DNA from: Clostridium sp. UBA701
GTDB lineage: Bacteria; Bacillota; Clostridia; Clostridiales; Clostridiaceae
Direction: 5' to 3'
Length of the DNA stretch: 64,000 nucleotides
Assembly (NCBI GenBank): GCA_002298125.1
Contig: DBMJ01000011.1
Coordinates: 186,001 to 250,000, forward strand
Shown here: positions 51,106-60,856 of the stretch, piece after piece
How the letters are laid out: each line of letters starts with the position of its first letter
Numbering within the stretch: the first letter of the stretch is position 1
The notes under the pieces: model-generated
What the model was told of the DNA's origin: nothing
Database searches by the model: none
Seen by the model: only the letters and a program-made list of their open reading frames with translations
Translations under genes and position numbers: made by a program

Positions 51106-52424
51106 GGCTTCACCTCATTCTTTTTTATTAAAAAATTAAGCATGTCCATATTTTTAAAAAAATGTACATGTGCATAGGTACCTAAGGTGTTCTTCTTAAT
51201 ATACCCACAGTTCCATTCCTTAATTGAACCCTCATAGGATTCCTTGCACAATGTATAAATTTTGTCTTCATCACTGTCCACCATGGATTTATGAAACTCA
51301 TGACAGTTTACCCTAAATCCTCTTGGCAATATTTTATTTTCCTTTTCCACTTCTATTTTTGCATATCCAAAATTCTGAAGCCTTCCTGTCATACAGGCCT
51401 TACCTCTATAAAAGCCAACAGCATCCTTTCCATCAATACTCTCCATAAGATACATAAGACCACCACATTCTGCATAACAGGGTAGCCCACTTATAAGAGC
51501 ATCTCTTATCTGCTCTCTAATACTTTTATTTTTGCTAAGCTCCTCTATGAACACCTCTGGGTACCCTCCACCTAAGTAAAGAAAATCTATATCCTTTGGT
51601 AGCTCCTTGTCCTTAATAGGACTAAAAAACTCTACCTCACCAAGTTCCTGAAGGAGCTCAAGATTTTCCCTATAGTAAAAGCTAAATGCACTATCAAAGG
51701 CCACAGCAGTTTTAATTCCTATATTGTTAAGGTGATAATTGTCTTCATACACTTTAGTCTCTTTGAAGCTCTCAAGTAATTTCCTCAGGTCTACATGCTT
51801 TTCAATCAGCTCAGCACAAATGCTTATTTTACTTAATAAATCCTCTATTTCACTGCTTTGTACAAGTCCCAAATGCCTGCTTTTTAAATTAAGCCTTTCA
51901 TCATAAGGCAGATATCCAAAAACCGTTATACCACAATGTCTTTCTATTGCTGCTTTTAAAAGTCTAAAGTAACTTTCACTAATGCCATTTAGTATTACTC
52001 CTACTACATCAATCTTTTCAAACTGCATAAGCCCTTTTATTTCAGCACAAAGGCTAGTACATTGACCCTTAGGAGATATAACAAGCACTACAGGAATATT
52101 TAGAGTCCTAGAAAGCTCTGCTGTAGAATTTGAGGAGGTTATCCCCACACCATCATAGAGTCCCATAACACCTTCAATAATGCCTATTTGACCTTTTCCC
52201 CTGCTATAGGAAGCCTTAACACCATCTTCTCCCATAAGAAACATATCTAGGTTTCTTGAAGGCTGTGCTGTAATATAGCTGTGGAAGGCTGGATCTATAT
52301 AGTCAGGGCCTGCCTTATAGCCTTGAACCCTAAGTCCTCTATTCATCAAGGCCTTCATAAGTCCTAAGGTAAATGTGGTTTTCCCGCCTCCACTGCTGTT
52401 TGAGGATATAACAATGCTTTTCAT
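51102..52424 (-). CDS. cbiA: Cobyrinate a,c-diamide synthase
   Basis: A 440-residue glutamine amidotransferase. The N-terminal synthetase domain has the P-loop SSNSSGGGKTTFTLGLM (GGGKTT) and GYKAGPDYIDPAFH; the C-terminal triad-type glutaminase has YAECGGLMYLME (nucleophile Cys) and THEF-like HEFHKS near the end. It amidates the a and c side chains of cobyrinate. It overlaps cbiC and cobD by 4 bases each. Confidence 0.95.
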   Translation of the reverse strand: MKSIVISSNSSGGGKTTFTLGLMKALMNRGLRVQGYKAGPDYIDPAFHSYITAQPSRNLDMFLMGEDGVKASYSRGKGQIGIIEGVMGLYDGVGITSSNSTAELSRTLNIPVVLVISPKGQCTSLCAEIKGLMQFEKIDVVGVILNGISESYFRLLKAAIERHCGITVFGYLPYDERLNLKSRHLGLVQSSEIEDLLSKISICAELIEKHVDLRKLLESFKETKVYEDNYHLNNIGIKTAVAFDSAFSFYYRENLELLQELGEVEFFSPIKDKELPKDIDFLYLGGGYPEVFIEELSKNKSIREQIRDALISGLPCYAECGGLMYLMESIDGKDAVGFYRGKACMTGRLQNFGYAKIEVEKENKILPRGFRVNCHEFHKSMVDSDEDKIYTLCKESYEGSIKEWNCGYIKKNTLGTYAHVHFFKNMDMLNFLIKKNEVKP

Positions 52425-53494
52425 ACTCTTAAAACCTCCAGAAGCTTCTCATTATGTATTCTGTGCTTAATTGCAAATCTTACAAAGCTTTCATCTAGTC
52501 CTTTAAAATTGCCTGCCCTTCTTATGACTATGCCCCTATCAATACATTTTTTATAAAGCTGCTCTCCTGTAATGCCCCTAAGCTTACAGAGTATAAAGTT
52601 AGAATTAGTATTATAAACTCTTTCTATAAGCTCTGTTTTACGAAGCTCCTCCAGCATAAAGCTTCGCTCTTTTCTAATTAAGTCTTCTGAAGCTTCTATA
52701 TAGCTGTAATCTCTAAGTACATATTTAGCTGCTATTTCTGCAAAGCAGTTCACACTCCAAGGATTTTGTAATTTTTCTAGCCTAAGCTTTAAGGCTTCAT
52801 TGAGTGTTATACCATAACCAAACCTTATTCCAGGGAGAGCAAAATATTTTGTTAGGGCTCTTATAACAAAAAGGCATTTATATTTATGTGCCTCTATCAC
52901 AACACTTTGTGTTTTATCACCTACAAACTCTATAAAGGCTTCGTCCACAATAATAGTTTTATCTGTCTTTTCACAGAGCTTTACTATTTCTATAAACTTA
53001 TGCTTGTCTATTACATTGCCACAGGGGTTATTGGGATTTCCTATGATTACAGCCTCTACTTCTAAAAGCTTCTTCTCTATATCCTCATAATCATATTGCA
53101 TATCTTCATCAAGATAGGAATTTACTATTTCAGCCCCCCATTTTCTAGCACTTTTTTCATACTCATAAAAGGAAGGAGCAATGATCAATATCTTTTTAAA
53201 TAGGCTTATAGTAAGGTCAATTATTTCCGAAGCCCCATTGCCCACAATAAAGTTTAATCCCCTTGTCTCGTAATCCTTACTTATATAGGCCTTTAGGTTG
53301 TCTATAAGCTCTCTATAATAAACATCTGGATATCTTTCACAGCTTATTAAAGCTTCCTCAATATGAGCCTTAAAGCTATTTGGAATACCAAGTGGGTTTA
53401 TGTTAGAACTAAAATCTAAAAGTGCCCTTCCCTTCAATAAGCCCTCTGTATATATATCTCCACCATGCTGGTATTTTATATTTTTATCTTCCAT
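52421..53494 (-). CDS. cobD: L-threonine-O-3-phosphate decarboxylase CobD
   Basis: A 357-residue PLP enzyme of the aminotransferase fold I family. It makes (R)-1-aminopropan-2-ol phosphate from threonine phosphate supplied by the kinase at the end of the run. The HGGDIYTEG and DFSSNINPLGIP start, IIGNPNNPCGN and the PLP lysine in VIRALTKYFALPGIRFGYG are visible. It could be confused with histidinol-phosphate aminotransferase, but the N-terminal HGG...SNINPLG form and its position between cbiB and cbiA decide for CobD. Confidence 0.93.
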   Translation of the reverse strand: MEDKNIKYQHGGDIYTEGLLKGRALLDFSSNINPLGIPNSFKAHIEEALISCERYPDVYYRELIDNLKAYISKDYETRGLNFIVGNGASEIIDLTISLFKKILIIAPSFYEYEKSARKWGAEIVNSYLDEDMQYDYEDIEKKLLEVEAVIIGNPNNPCGNVIDKHKFIEIVKLCEKTDKTIIVDEAFIEFVGDKTQSVVIEAHKYKCLFVIRALTKYFALPGIRFGYGITLNEALKLRLEKLQNPWSVNCFAEIAAKYVLRDYSYIEASEDLIRKERSFMLEELRKTELIERVYNTNSNFILCKLRGITGEQLYKKCIDRGIVIRRAGNFKGLDESFVRFAIKHRIHNEKLLEVLRV

Positions 53495-54428
53495 ATAGCA
53501 TCACCATTAAAAAATATATTATTGTCAAAATAATCTCACTTCCATACATAAGCTTAATAGTATCAACAATGTGCCTATTGTTAAGCTTGTTTTTCATATC
53601 TCCAATAGTAGGCTTGTACACAATCTCTCCAAAGTAGGTATTAGCTCCTCCTATTTGTATACCTAAAGCTCCAGCTGCTGCAGCTTCAGGATAGGCACAA
53701 TTAGGACTTTTATGATTTCTTCTATCCCTAAACATTATCTTAAAGCTATCTAGTATATTACCTCCCACCATAGGTGAAGCAGCACATATAAGCAGCCCAG
53801 TAATTCTTGCTGGTATAAAATTAAACACATCATCCACCTTCGCTGGGAAAAATCCTATATATCTATATCTTTCATTTAAGTAGCCCAGCATTGAGTCCAT
53901 TGTATTTACAGCTTTATAAAGGAATGCAAGAGGTGCCCCTCCTATCATTGCAAAAAGGAGGGGTGCTATAACCCCATCAGAAGAATTTTCAGCTATGGTT
54001 TCCACATCAGCCCTTATTATTTCCTCTTCCTTTAAATTCACCGTCTCTCTTCCAACTATATAGGAAAGCTTAAGCCTTGCATCCTCTAGGTCACCATTTA
54101 CAAGTGAATGATAGACCTTTATCCCTTCTTTATGTAATGATTTAGCTGCTAGAGTAGTCCACAGCAGTAAAACGTTTAGACTGTGATAAACTAAAGGAAA
54201 TCCTTTTGTAAGATGAAGCAGTGTGAAGGGTATAGTGAAACTTATGGAGCATGTAATTAGTACAATAAAGCCTCCAAAGAGCCTTAAATGAATATTTTTT
54301 TTACATATTTTCCTTCCCGCTTTTTCAAGAAGTCCAATAAGCTTTCCCATGTATATAACAGGATGAGGAAACCAATAGGGATCTCCTATTATCCAATCCA
54401 AAGCAACAGCAAGTGCTATATCTATCAT
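53484..54428 (-). CDS. cbiB: Adenosylcobinamide-phosphate synthase CbiB
   Basis: A 314-residue membrane protein with about five hydrophobic segments. It attaches aminopropanol phosphate to adenosylcobyric acid. The DWIIGDPYWFPHPVIYMGKLI start, AKSLHKEG, AENSSDGVIAPLLFAMIGGAPLAFLYKAVNTMDSMLGY and PEAAAAGALGIQIGGANTYFGE segments are diagnostic. It overlaps cobD by 11 bases and cbiP by 1. Confidence 0.95.
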   Translation of the reverse strand: MIDIALAVALDWIIGDPYWFPHPVIYMGKLIGLLEKAGRKICKKNIHLRLFGGFIVLITCSISFTIPFTLLHLTKGFPLVYHSLNVLLLWTTLAAKSLHKEGIKVYHSLVNGDLEDARLKLSYIVGRETVNLKEEEIIRADVETIAENSSDGVIAPLLFAMIGGAPLAFLYKAVNTMDSMLGYLNERYRYIGFFPAKVDDVFNFIPARITGLLICAASPMVGGNILDSFKIMFRDRRNHKSPNCAYPEAAAAGALGIQIGGANTYFGEIVYKPTIGDMKNKLNNRHIVDTIKLMYGSEIILTIIYFLMVMLYGR

Positions 54429-55918
54429 TACTTTGCTCTCCTTAACCCTGCAATTTCATAGATTCTATCCATATTAAGATTTTCCCTTACTATGTCTGCA
54501 AGCTTATCAATTTCTTGTTCTCTTAGGCTTTCATAGGGCTTTGACTCTCTTTTAGGCAAGCCTTTATTCTCTCTTATTTTACTTAGTATATATTCTCTGA
54601 AGCTCTCTCCGTCAAAAACTCCATGAACATAGGTTCCTAAAATGTTTCCACTTTCATTCACTGCTCCATCATAATGCTCTGTACTTCTATCATCCTTCTC
54701 ATGGATAATAAACAGTGGCCTGCTGTGAGCTTTGTATGAGCATATTCCCATATGTATTTCATAGCCATATATATTTATATCCTGAGAAAGTATGTTGCAC
54801 TTTCCCTTGACCCTAGTTGTAGCTTTTTCCTTTTCAAAAACAGTATCAATGGAGAGAAGCTTCATTCCCTCTATCTCTTTTAATTCTGTCTCTACACCAA
54901 AGGGGTCTTTTACAGTATCCCCAAGCATCTGATATCCTCCACAGATGCCTATTAACATTCCCTTATTGCTATAAGCTTTTATCTTTGCCTCCATACCACT
55001 TTCTCTCAAAAACAACAAGTCCTCCATGGTGTTTTTAGTTCCAGGTATAATGACTAAATCTGGCTCACCAAATTCCTTATCACTTTCAATAAACCTTACA
55101 GAAACATCCTCCTCTGTTCTAAGGGCATCAAAATCTGTAAAGTTTGATATGTGAGGAAGCTTTATAACCGCAACATCTATAGACGCAGTTACCCTTTTAT
55201 TAAAGCTTACTGCTCCGTCCTCATCTTCAAGCTGCAGCTTAAAGTATGGAACTACACCTAAAGTGGGGATTTTTATTATGTCTTCTATCATAGTTAGTCC
55301 AGGCTTTAGAATGTTTAGGTCTCCTCGGAATTTATTGATTATTGTGCCTTTTACTCTTTTTTTCTCGTCCTCCCTAAGTAGCATTATTGTCCCTGCCAGG
55401 GCTGCAAATACTCCTCCCTTATCTATGTCACCTACAAGAAGTACTGGGGCCTCTGCTATTTCTGCCATACCCATATTTACTATATCCCTGTCTCTTAAAT
55501 TAATTTCAGCAGGACTTCCTGCGCCTTCTATTACTACTACATCAAACTTTTCCTCTAGCTCTTTAAACTGTGATTTAAGCATATCTGCAAACATAAGCTT
55601 CATATTGTGGTATTCCATAGCAGAGCTATTGCAGTAAACCTTTCCATTCACTATTACTTGACATTTTTTATCTGTGGTAGGCTTTAATAGTATAGGATTC
55701 ATATAAGCCTCTGGCTCCAACCCAGCAGCATAGGCTTGAAACACCTGAGCTCTTCCCATTTCCTTTCCATCTAAGGTTATATAGGAATTTAAAGACATAT
55801 TCTGAGCCTTAAAAGGACATACAGTATAGCCCTCTTGTTTAAATATCCTGCATAGGGCTGCTGTTAAAATACTTTTTCCAACAGAGGAGGCTGTTCCCTG
55901 CAGCATTATCTTTGCCAT
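54428..55918 (-). CDS. cbiP: Cobyric acid synthase CbiP/CobQ
   Basis: A 496-residue glutamine amidotransferase that amidates the four remaining side chains of adenosylcobyrinate a,c-diamide. The P-loop is MLQGTASSVGKSILTAAL, the QNMSLNSYIT segment follows, and the class I glutaminase has LIGICGGYQMLG and the YVHGVFDGE histidine. The ATG at 55918 has GGAG 8 bases upstream; a GTG three codons earlier is inside the cbiK stop region. It follows cbiK by 5 bases. Confidence 0.95.
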   Translation of the reverse strand: MAKIMLQGTASSVGKSILTAALCRIFKQEGYTVCPFKAQNMSLNSYITLDGKEMGRAQVFQAYAAGLEPEAYMNPILLKPTTDKKCQVIVNGKVYCNSSAMEYHNMKLMFADMLKSQFKELEEKFDVVVIEGAGSPAEINLRDRDIVNMGMAEIAEAPVLLVGDIDKGGVFAALAGTIMLLREDEKKRVKGTIINKFRGDLNILKPGLTMIEDIIKIPTLGVVPYFKLQLEDEDGAVSFNKRVTASIDVAVIKLPHISNFTDFDALRTEEDVSVRFIESDKEFGEPDLVIIPGTKNTMEDLLFLRESGMEAKIKAYSNKGMLIGICGGYQMLGDTVKDPFGVETELKEIEGMKLLSIDTVFEKEKATTRVKGKCNILSQDINIYGYEIHMGICSYKAHSRPLFIIHEKDDRSTEHYDGAVNESGNILGTYVHGVFDGESFREYILSKIRENKGLPKRESKPYESLREQEIDKLADIVRENLNMDRIYEIAGLRRAK

Positions 55919-55923
55919 ATAAA

Positions 55924-56703
55924 TCACTCCATATCTAAAGCTTCTTTTATGTGCTGTATGTATATATACTGAAATTCTTCAATTTCTCCAAGACCGTGAA
56001 GCCATGCACTAACCTCAACACCCTGAACTTTAAGAATATTTTTCCAGGAGGAGTCCTCTTCTCCCCACATGTCATTTTTGGCATGATCTCCTGCCACAAG
56101 CATCAAGGGGAGGAGTTTCACCTTTTTTATGTCTTTCGTCCTTACCCATGTTACTGCGTCTAATATAGATGGGTAGCCCTCTACAGTTCCTATGAAAACA
56201 TTGTCATAGCCTTTAGCTTTTAAAATGTTTTGAAGGCAGCAGTAGCAGGCATTGGCATAATGAGAGGAACCGTGCCCCATAAAGATTACCGCCTCTTCTC
56301 TTTCCATTTTCCCCTTAATTGCATCAATTAAAATCTCATAGTCCTCATGATAAAAGATTACCGGCCTTCCTAACACTATTTTTTTAAAGGCATTTTCTCT
56401 CTTATACTCTTCTACAACCTGATTTATGTAATCATATTCACTCCCTGGAATAATGTGAAGTGGTTGTACAAGGACTTCCTCTGTGCCCTCCTCTGCAAGC
56501 TTTTTTAAAGCCTCTTCTGGTGTATCTATATAAATATTGTCTCTGTTTTTTAATATCTTAATTATTCCATGAGAAGTAAAGGCCCTTCTTACTTCAAACT
56601 CTCTGAAATGCTCTTTTACCTTTTTTTCTATGGCATCAATAGTCACCTTGCGAGTATCCTCATAGGTTGTCCCAAAACTTACCACAAGTATGGCTCTTTT
56701 CAT
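55924..56703 (-). CDS. cbiK: Sirohydrochlorin cobaltochelatase CbiK
   Basis: A 259-residue class II-like chelatase, about twice the size of CbiX-short. It inserts cobalt into sirohydrochlorin, the entry step of the anaerobic corrin route. The VVSFGTTYEDTR start, the catalytic-histidine motif VIFMGHGSSHYANACY and LLPLMLVAGDHAKNDMWGEEDSSW are present. No signal peptide is visible, so it is cytoplasmic. It lies between cobS and cbiP. Confidence 0.95.
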   Translation of the reverse strand: MKRAILVVSFGTTYEDTRKVTIDAIEKKVKEHFREFEVRRAFTSHGIIKILKNRDNIYIDTPEEALKKLAEEGTEEVLVQPLHIIPGSEYDYINQVVEEYKRENAFKKIVLGRPVIFYHEDYEILIDAIKGKMEREEAVIFMGHGSSHYANACYCCLQNILKAKGYDNVFIGTVEGYPSILDAVTWVRTKDIKKVKLLPLMLVAGDHAKNDMWGEEDSSWKNILKVQGVEVSAWLHGLGEIEEFQYIYIQHIKEALDME

Positions 56704-56713
56704 TTAATCACCC

Positions 56714-57463
56714 CTACCTCATTGCAATAATAATTAACAAGCTAAGTATTTCCATGAGCTCATTAGCTGCTCCAAGTGTATCTCCTGTTAAACCGCCAAT
56801 TTTACTCTTACAGTACATATTGAACAAGAGAACCATCATAATTAAAAAGGCAATTATAATAATACCTTTAATAACTCCAATTATCGGCAGCGTAATAATA
56901 AGACATATTAGAAAAGCTGTTATTACCTCTTTTTCCCCACAATTTCCGATAAAGAAATTTCCTGTGCCCTTTGCTTTTGCCGTTTTTCCTATAGAGAATA
57001 AGAAAGCTAATAAGGTTCTCGAAATTATTGGTGCTAAAAATATTCCATGTAATAGGTTAAGCTCTCCAATTGCTTTAATGGAAAAGACCCTTATAAGAAT
57101 ATCAAGTATTATAGCAATACAAGCATAGGTTCCAATTCTACTATCCTTCATAATTTCTATGATTCTGTCTGAAGTCTTAAAGGCAAAAAATCCATCACAG
57201 GTATCTCCAAAGCCATCTATGTGTATAGCCCCTGTTATAACAATTCCTAAGGCTGCTGTTAAAACAGCACAGATATCCAAAGGTAATAGGATTTTTAAAA
57301 GACTAAAGGTCATAAATTGTATAAGTCCAATAATTGACCCTACCACTGGCAGGAAGGAAACCCCCTTCTTGAAGTTTTCCAATTCACAAGGAAGATTAAT
57401 ATTTATAGGAATACGGGTTAAAAATTGCAGCATTAGAAGAAAAGCTAAAAAATATTCTTTCAT
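56714..57463 (-). CDS. cobS: Cobalamin-5'-phosphate synthase CobS
   Basis: A 249-residue polytopic membrane protein with about six hydrophobic segments. It joins GDP-cobinamide and the alpha-ribazole phosphate. The LMLQFLTRIPININLP start, SFLPVVGSIIGLIQF, AIHIDGFGDTCDGFFAFKTSDRIIEIMKDSRIGTY (DGxxD metal motif) and KIGGLTGDTLGAANELMEI are characteristic. It follows cobU with no gap. Confidence 0.94.
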   Translation of the reverse strand: MKEYFLAFLLMLQFLTRIPININLPCELENFKKGVSFLPVVGSIIGLIQFMTFSLLKILLPLDICAVLTAALGIVITGAIHIDGFGDTCDGFFAFKTSDRIIEIMKDSRIGTYACIAIILDILIRVFSIKAIGELNLLHGIFLAPIISRTLLAFLFSIGKTAKAKGTGNFFIGNCGEKEVITAFLICLIITLPIIGVIKGIIIIAFLIMMVLLFNMYCKSKIGGLTGDTLGAANELMEILSLLIIIAMR

Positions 57464-58012
57464 TTATTTAAGCTTCAAAGGTATCCCACAGCATACAAGA
57501 TACACCTCATCACACAATGCTGCTATATATTGATTAAGACTCCCTAATAGATCTCTAAATATTCTTCCAAGCTTATATTCTGGTATTAACCCGCTTCCCA
57601 CTTCGTCTGTAACCATAATCAGATTCTTGTTTTCTTCCTTTGCCTTATCGATGAATTTCTTAAACTCATTTTTTGCTAAATCTAAAACATTCCCTATTTC
57701 AGCTTTCGCTACTTTTTCAAAATCTATATCATTTTCAAAAATCATATTGGTAAGCATAGTTGTTACACTATCTAGCATAATACTGCTACCCTTATAGAGC
57801 TCAATCTGCTCATCTAATTTTTTATAGCCTTCATAGGTTTCCCAGCTGTTTTTTCTTCTGTCCCTGTGTTTTTTTACTCTCTCCTCCATTTCTTCATCAG
57901 TGATTATGGAGGTAGCAATATACAATACATCTGCTTCATTTTCTAATATTTTTTCTGCGAATTCACTTTTGCCGCTTCTGCTGCCGCCAGTTATCAAAGT
58001 AACCTTATTCAT
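57464..58012 (-). CDS. cobU: Adenosylcobinamide kinase / guanylyltransferase CobU
   Basis: A 182-residue enzyme that phosphorylates adenosylcobinamide and then adds GMP. The P-loop is ITGGSRSGKSEFAEKIL, the ATS and KHRDRRKNSWETYE helix (guanylylation region) and VTDEVGSGLIPEYKLGRIFRDLLGSLNQ follow. The ATG at 58012 is used; the TTG six codons earlier is inside the end of cobC. It abuts cobS and follows cobC by 11 bases. Confidence 0.94.
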   Translation of the reverse strand: MNKVTLITGGSRSGKSEFAEKILENEADVLYIATSIITDEEMEERVKKHRDRRKNSWETYEGYKKLDEQIELYKGSSIMLDSVTTMLTNMIFENDIDFEKVAKAEIGNVLDLAKNEFKKFIDKAKEENKNLIMVTDEVGSGLIPEYKLGRIFRDLLGSLNQYIAALCDEVYLVCCGIPLKLK

Positions 58013-58023
58013 AACCTCACATC

Positions 58024-58614
58024 CTAACAAATATGTTGTATGCTATCTATATAGAAATATTTATCCTCATATTTTATCAAGGTTAAGTCTCCATTTTTTG
58101 ATGCAAATCTCCAATAGAAATCCAAATTTTCCTCTAGTATGTAACAATACACTGCTCTTATTACTCCACCATGGGTAATAACCAGGATGTTCTCTAAAGA
58201 AGTTTCTTTTATTTCATCCATAAAAGACTTCACTCGCTGATAAAACATCTCATAGCTTTCTCCACCCTCTGGGCAATAATATTTCCAGTTATTTGTCCAT
58301 TTTTCAAGCTCCTTTGGATACAAATTTCCTATTTCCTCATAGGTCTTTCCTTCAAAAATGCCAAAGCTCTTTTCATTGATTCTGCTGTCTTTTATGATTT
58401 CATAGGCGCCTTGTCCAATTACTATATCCGCAGTTTCAATGGTTCTTTTTAAACCACTTGTATAAATTCTTTCAAAGGTTATGTTCTTTAATATAGAAGA
58501 GGCTTTTTTTGCCTCCTCAATTCCCTTTTCACCTAAGCCTACATCAAGACTTCCATAATAGGTCCCCTTTATGTTTTCCTCAGTTTGTCCATGTCTTAGA
58601 AAATATATGTTCAT
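58024..58614 (-). CDS. cobC: Alpha-ribazole phosphatase CobC
   Basis: A 196-residue histidine phosphatase. The catalytic RHG is in YFLRHGQTEENIKG (phospho-histidine at about residue 8), the second histidine in LVITHGGVIRAV, and the substrate-binding TSGLKRTIETAD. It removes the phosphate from alpha-ribazole or cobalamin phosphate. The fold also includes phosphoglycerate mutase-type enzymes, so the role rests on the operon. It follows hemL by 3 bases. Confidence 0.88.
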   Translation of the reverse strand: MNIYFLRHGQTEENIKGTYYGSLDVGLGEKGIEEAKKASSILKNITFERIYTSGLKRTIETADIVIGQGAYEIIKDSRINEKSFGIFEGKTYEEIGNLYPKELEKWTNNWKYYCPEGGESYEMFYQRVKSFMDEIKETSLENILVITHGGVIRAVYCYILEENLDFYWRFASKNGDLTLIKYEDKYFYIDSIQHIC

Positions 58615-58617
58615 ACT

Positions 58618-59886
58618 CTAAAACCTTTTAAATACATTTAAAAACCGCTCAATATGCTCTTCTTTATGAGCAGCATTTAAAAATGTGGCTTCAAATTGTG
58701 AGGGTGCTATATATATACCCCCATTTAGCATATGTTTAAAGTATTTTTTAAACAGCTCTATATTACAAAGCTTTGCATCTTCATAATTCTTCACACCTTC
58801 ACTATTAGTAAAAAATGCAGTCATCATAGAGCCACATCTGTTTATCACTAAGGGGATACCCTTTTCTTTTGCTATTTCCTCCATTCCCCTTTGAAGCATA
58901 GCTCCAAGATATTCAAGCCTTTTATATATTTTTGGCTTTTCATAGAGCTTTTTAAGAGAAGCATAGCCCGCTGACATTACTATAGGGTTGCCTGACATGG
59001 TGCCTGCCTGATAAACTGGCCCTATAGGTGAAAGATATTCCATTATGTCTCTTCTTCCGCCGTATGCACCACAGGGTAGACCTCCTCCTATAATCTTGGC
59101 GAAGGTTACAAGGTCTGGCTTTACATTATAAATACTTTGAGCACCCTTATAAGCAACTCTAAAGCCACTCATTACCTCATCAAACATAAGCAGACTTCCA
59201 TGCTTTGTGCAAAGCTCTCTCAAGGTTTCTAAAAACAAGCTGTCTGCGGGAATTACTCCCATATTTCCTGCTACAGGTTCAATTATTACCCCGGCAATTT
59301 CATCACCATAGCACTGAAATATATTTTTTATACTTTGAATATTATTGTACTCAGCAATAAGCGTGTTTTTTATACTTTCCTGCGGTACCCCTGCACTTCC
59401 TGGTATGCCCTCAGTAAGTACCCCAGAGCCTGCACTTACAAGGAATCCATCGAAATGCCCATGATAACAGCCTGCAAATTTAACTATCTTATCTCTTCTA
59501 GTAAAGCCTCTTGCAAGCTTTACTGCACTCATAGTAGCTTCTGTACCCGAGTTTACAAATCGAATCATATCTATATTGTCTACAGTTTTACAAATATGCC
59601 TTGCAAGCTTTAGTTCAAGGGATGTAGGGGCCCCAAAGGCTATAGCAGTGCTTGCAGTATCTGAAATGGCTTTAACCACATCCTCATCACAATGTCCAAG
59701 TATCATTGGACCCCAGGCGCATACAAAATCTATATATTCCTTGTGGTCCTCATCATAAATAAAGGGTCCACTTCCCTCTTTAATTACTGGAGGCACCATA
59801 TCTAAATCCTTAAAAGCCCTTACAGGACTATTAACTCCTCCCGGCATATACTCCTTTGATTGGTTGAAAACACTTAAATTATTCAT
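58618..59886 (-). CDS. hemL: Glutamate-1-semialdehyde 2,1-aminomutase
   Basis: A 422-residue PLP enzyme that makes 5-aminolevulinate from glutamate 1-semialdehyde. The YMPGGVNSPVRAF start, the SGTEATMSAVKLARGFTRRDKIVKFAGCYHGHFD region and the PLP lysine in FAKIIGGGLPCGAYGG are typical, as is AGTMSGNPIVMSAG. It lies between hemB and cobC, each 1-3 bases away, in a tetrapyrrole operon. Confidence 0.97.
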   Translation of the reverse strand: MNNLSVFNQSKEYMPGGVNSPVRAFKDLDMVPPVIKEGSGPFIYDEDHKEYIDFVCAWGPMILGHCDEDVVKAISDTASTAIAFGAPTSLELKLARHICKTVDNIDMIRFVNSGTEATMSAVKLARGFTRRDKIVKFAGCYHGHFDGFLVSAGSGVLTEGIPGSAGVPQESIKNTLIAEYNNIQSIKNIFQCYGDEIAGVIIEPVAGNMGVIPADSLFLETLRELCTKHGSLLMFDEVMSGFRVAYKGAQSIYNVKPDLVTFAKIIGGGLPCGAYGGRRDIMEYLSPIGPVYQAGTMSGNPIVMSAGYASLKKLYEKPKIYKRLEYLGAMLQRGMEEIAKEKGIPLVINRCGSMMTAFFTNSEGVKNYEDAKLCNIELFKKYFKHMLNGGIYIAPSQFEATFLNAAHKEEHIERFLNVFKRF

Positions 59887-59887
59887 T

Positions 59888-60856
59888 TTATTCCACCCTT
59901 AACCACTTCACTGCATCCAATGCATAATAGGTAATAATTATATCTGCACCTGCTCTTTTCATACTTAAAAGCATTTCCAGTACAATTGCCTTTTCATTAA
60001 TTGTTCCCATCTTTGAAGCTGCTTTTACCATGGCATACTCTCCACTGACATTGTAAGCTGCTATAGGAACATTATACCTATCTCTTGCCCACCTAATTAC
60101 ATCTAGGTAAGATAAGGCAGGCTTTATGATTATTATGTCAGCTCCTTCCTCTATATCTTCTTCTATTTCTACCATAGCTTCTCTAATATTTCCTGGGTCC
60201 ATCTGATAGGTTTTTCTATCTCCAAACTTTGGTGCAGAATTTGCAGCTGCTCTAAAGGGGCCATAAAAAGCGGAGCAGTACTTTGCACTATAACTCATAA
60301 TAGATACATGACTATATCCATTTTCATCAAGTGTATTTCTAATTGCCTCCACTCTTTTGTCCATCATATCCGAAGGAGCCACCATATCTGCACCTGCTTT
60401 TGCATGAGACAGGGCTATTTTTGAAAGATAATTTAAGGTTTCATCGTTATCAACTTTAAAATCTTTTATTATTCCACAGTGACCATGACTGGTATATTCG
60501 CACATGCATACATCTGTTATAACCCAAAGCTTGGGATATAGTGCTTTAATTTCCCTTACTGCCCTTTGTACAATTCCGTTGTCATTATAACTTTCAGATC
60601 CCAATTCATCCTTTTTGTCTGTTACTCCAAAGATTAAAACCCCTCCTATATTTAAACTGTCTATCTCTTCTAATATTTCATGAAGCCTGTCCACAGAATA
60701 ATGAAAACAGCCTGGAAGTGATTCTATTTCCCTTTTTATATTTTCTCCTTCCACAACAAAAATGGGATATATAAAGTCTTTAGGTGTTAATACAGTTTCT
60801 CTTACTAGATCTCTTATTTCAGCTCTTTCCCTCAATCTTCTGTTTCTCTTATTCAT
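59888..60856 (-). CDS. hemB: Porphobilinogen synthase (ALA dehydratase)
   Basis: A 322-residue class II aldolase-fold enzyme that condenses two 5-aminolevulinates. The zinc-type metal site is in TDVCMCEYTSHGHCG (three cysteines), and the two active-site lysines are in YSAKYCSAFYGPFR and IIIKPALSYLDVIR. The start overlaps the end of cobA-hemD by 8 bases. Zinc-dependence is inferred from the cysteine motif. Confidence 0.97.
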   Translation of the reverse strand: MNKRNRRLRERAEIRDLVRETVLTPKDFIYPIFVVEGENIKREIESLPGCFHYSVDRLHEILEEIDSLNIGGVLIFGVTDKKDELGSESYNDNGIVQRAVREIKALYPKLWVITDVCMCEYTSHGHCGIIKDFKVDNDETLNYLSKIALSHAKAGADMVAPSDMMDKRVEAIRNTLDENGYSHVSIMSYSAKYCSAFYGPFRAAANSAPKFGDRKTYQMDPGNIREAMVEIEEDIEEGADIIIIKPALSYLDVIRWARDRYNVPIAAYNVSGEYAMVKAASKMGTINEKAIVLEMLLSMKRAGADIIITYYALDAVKWLRVE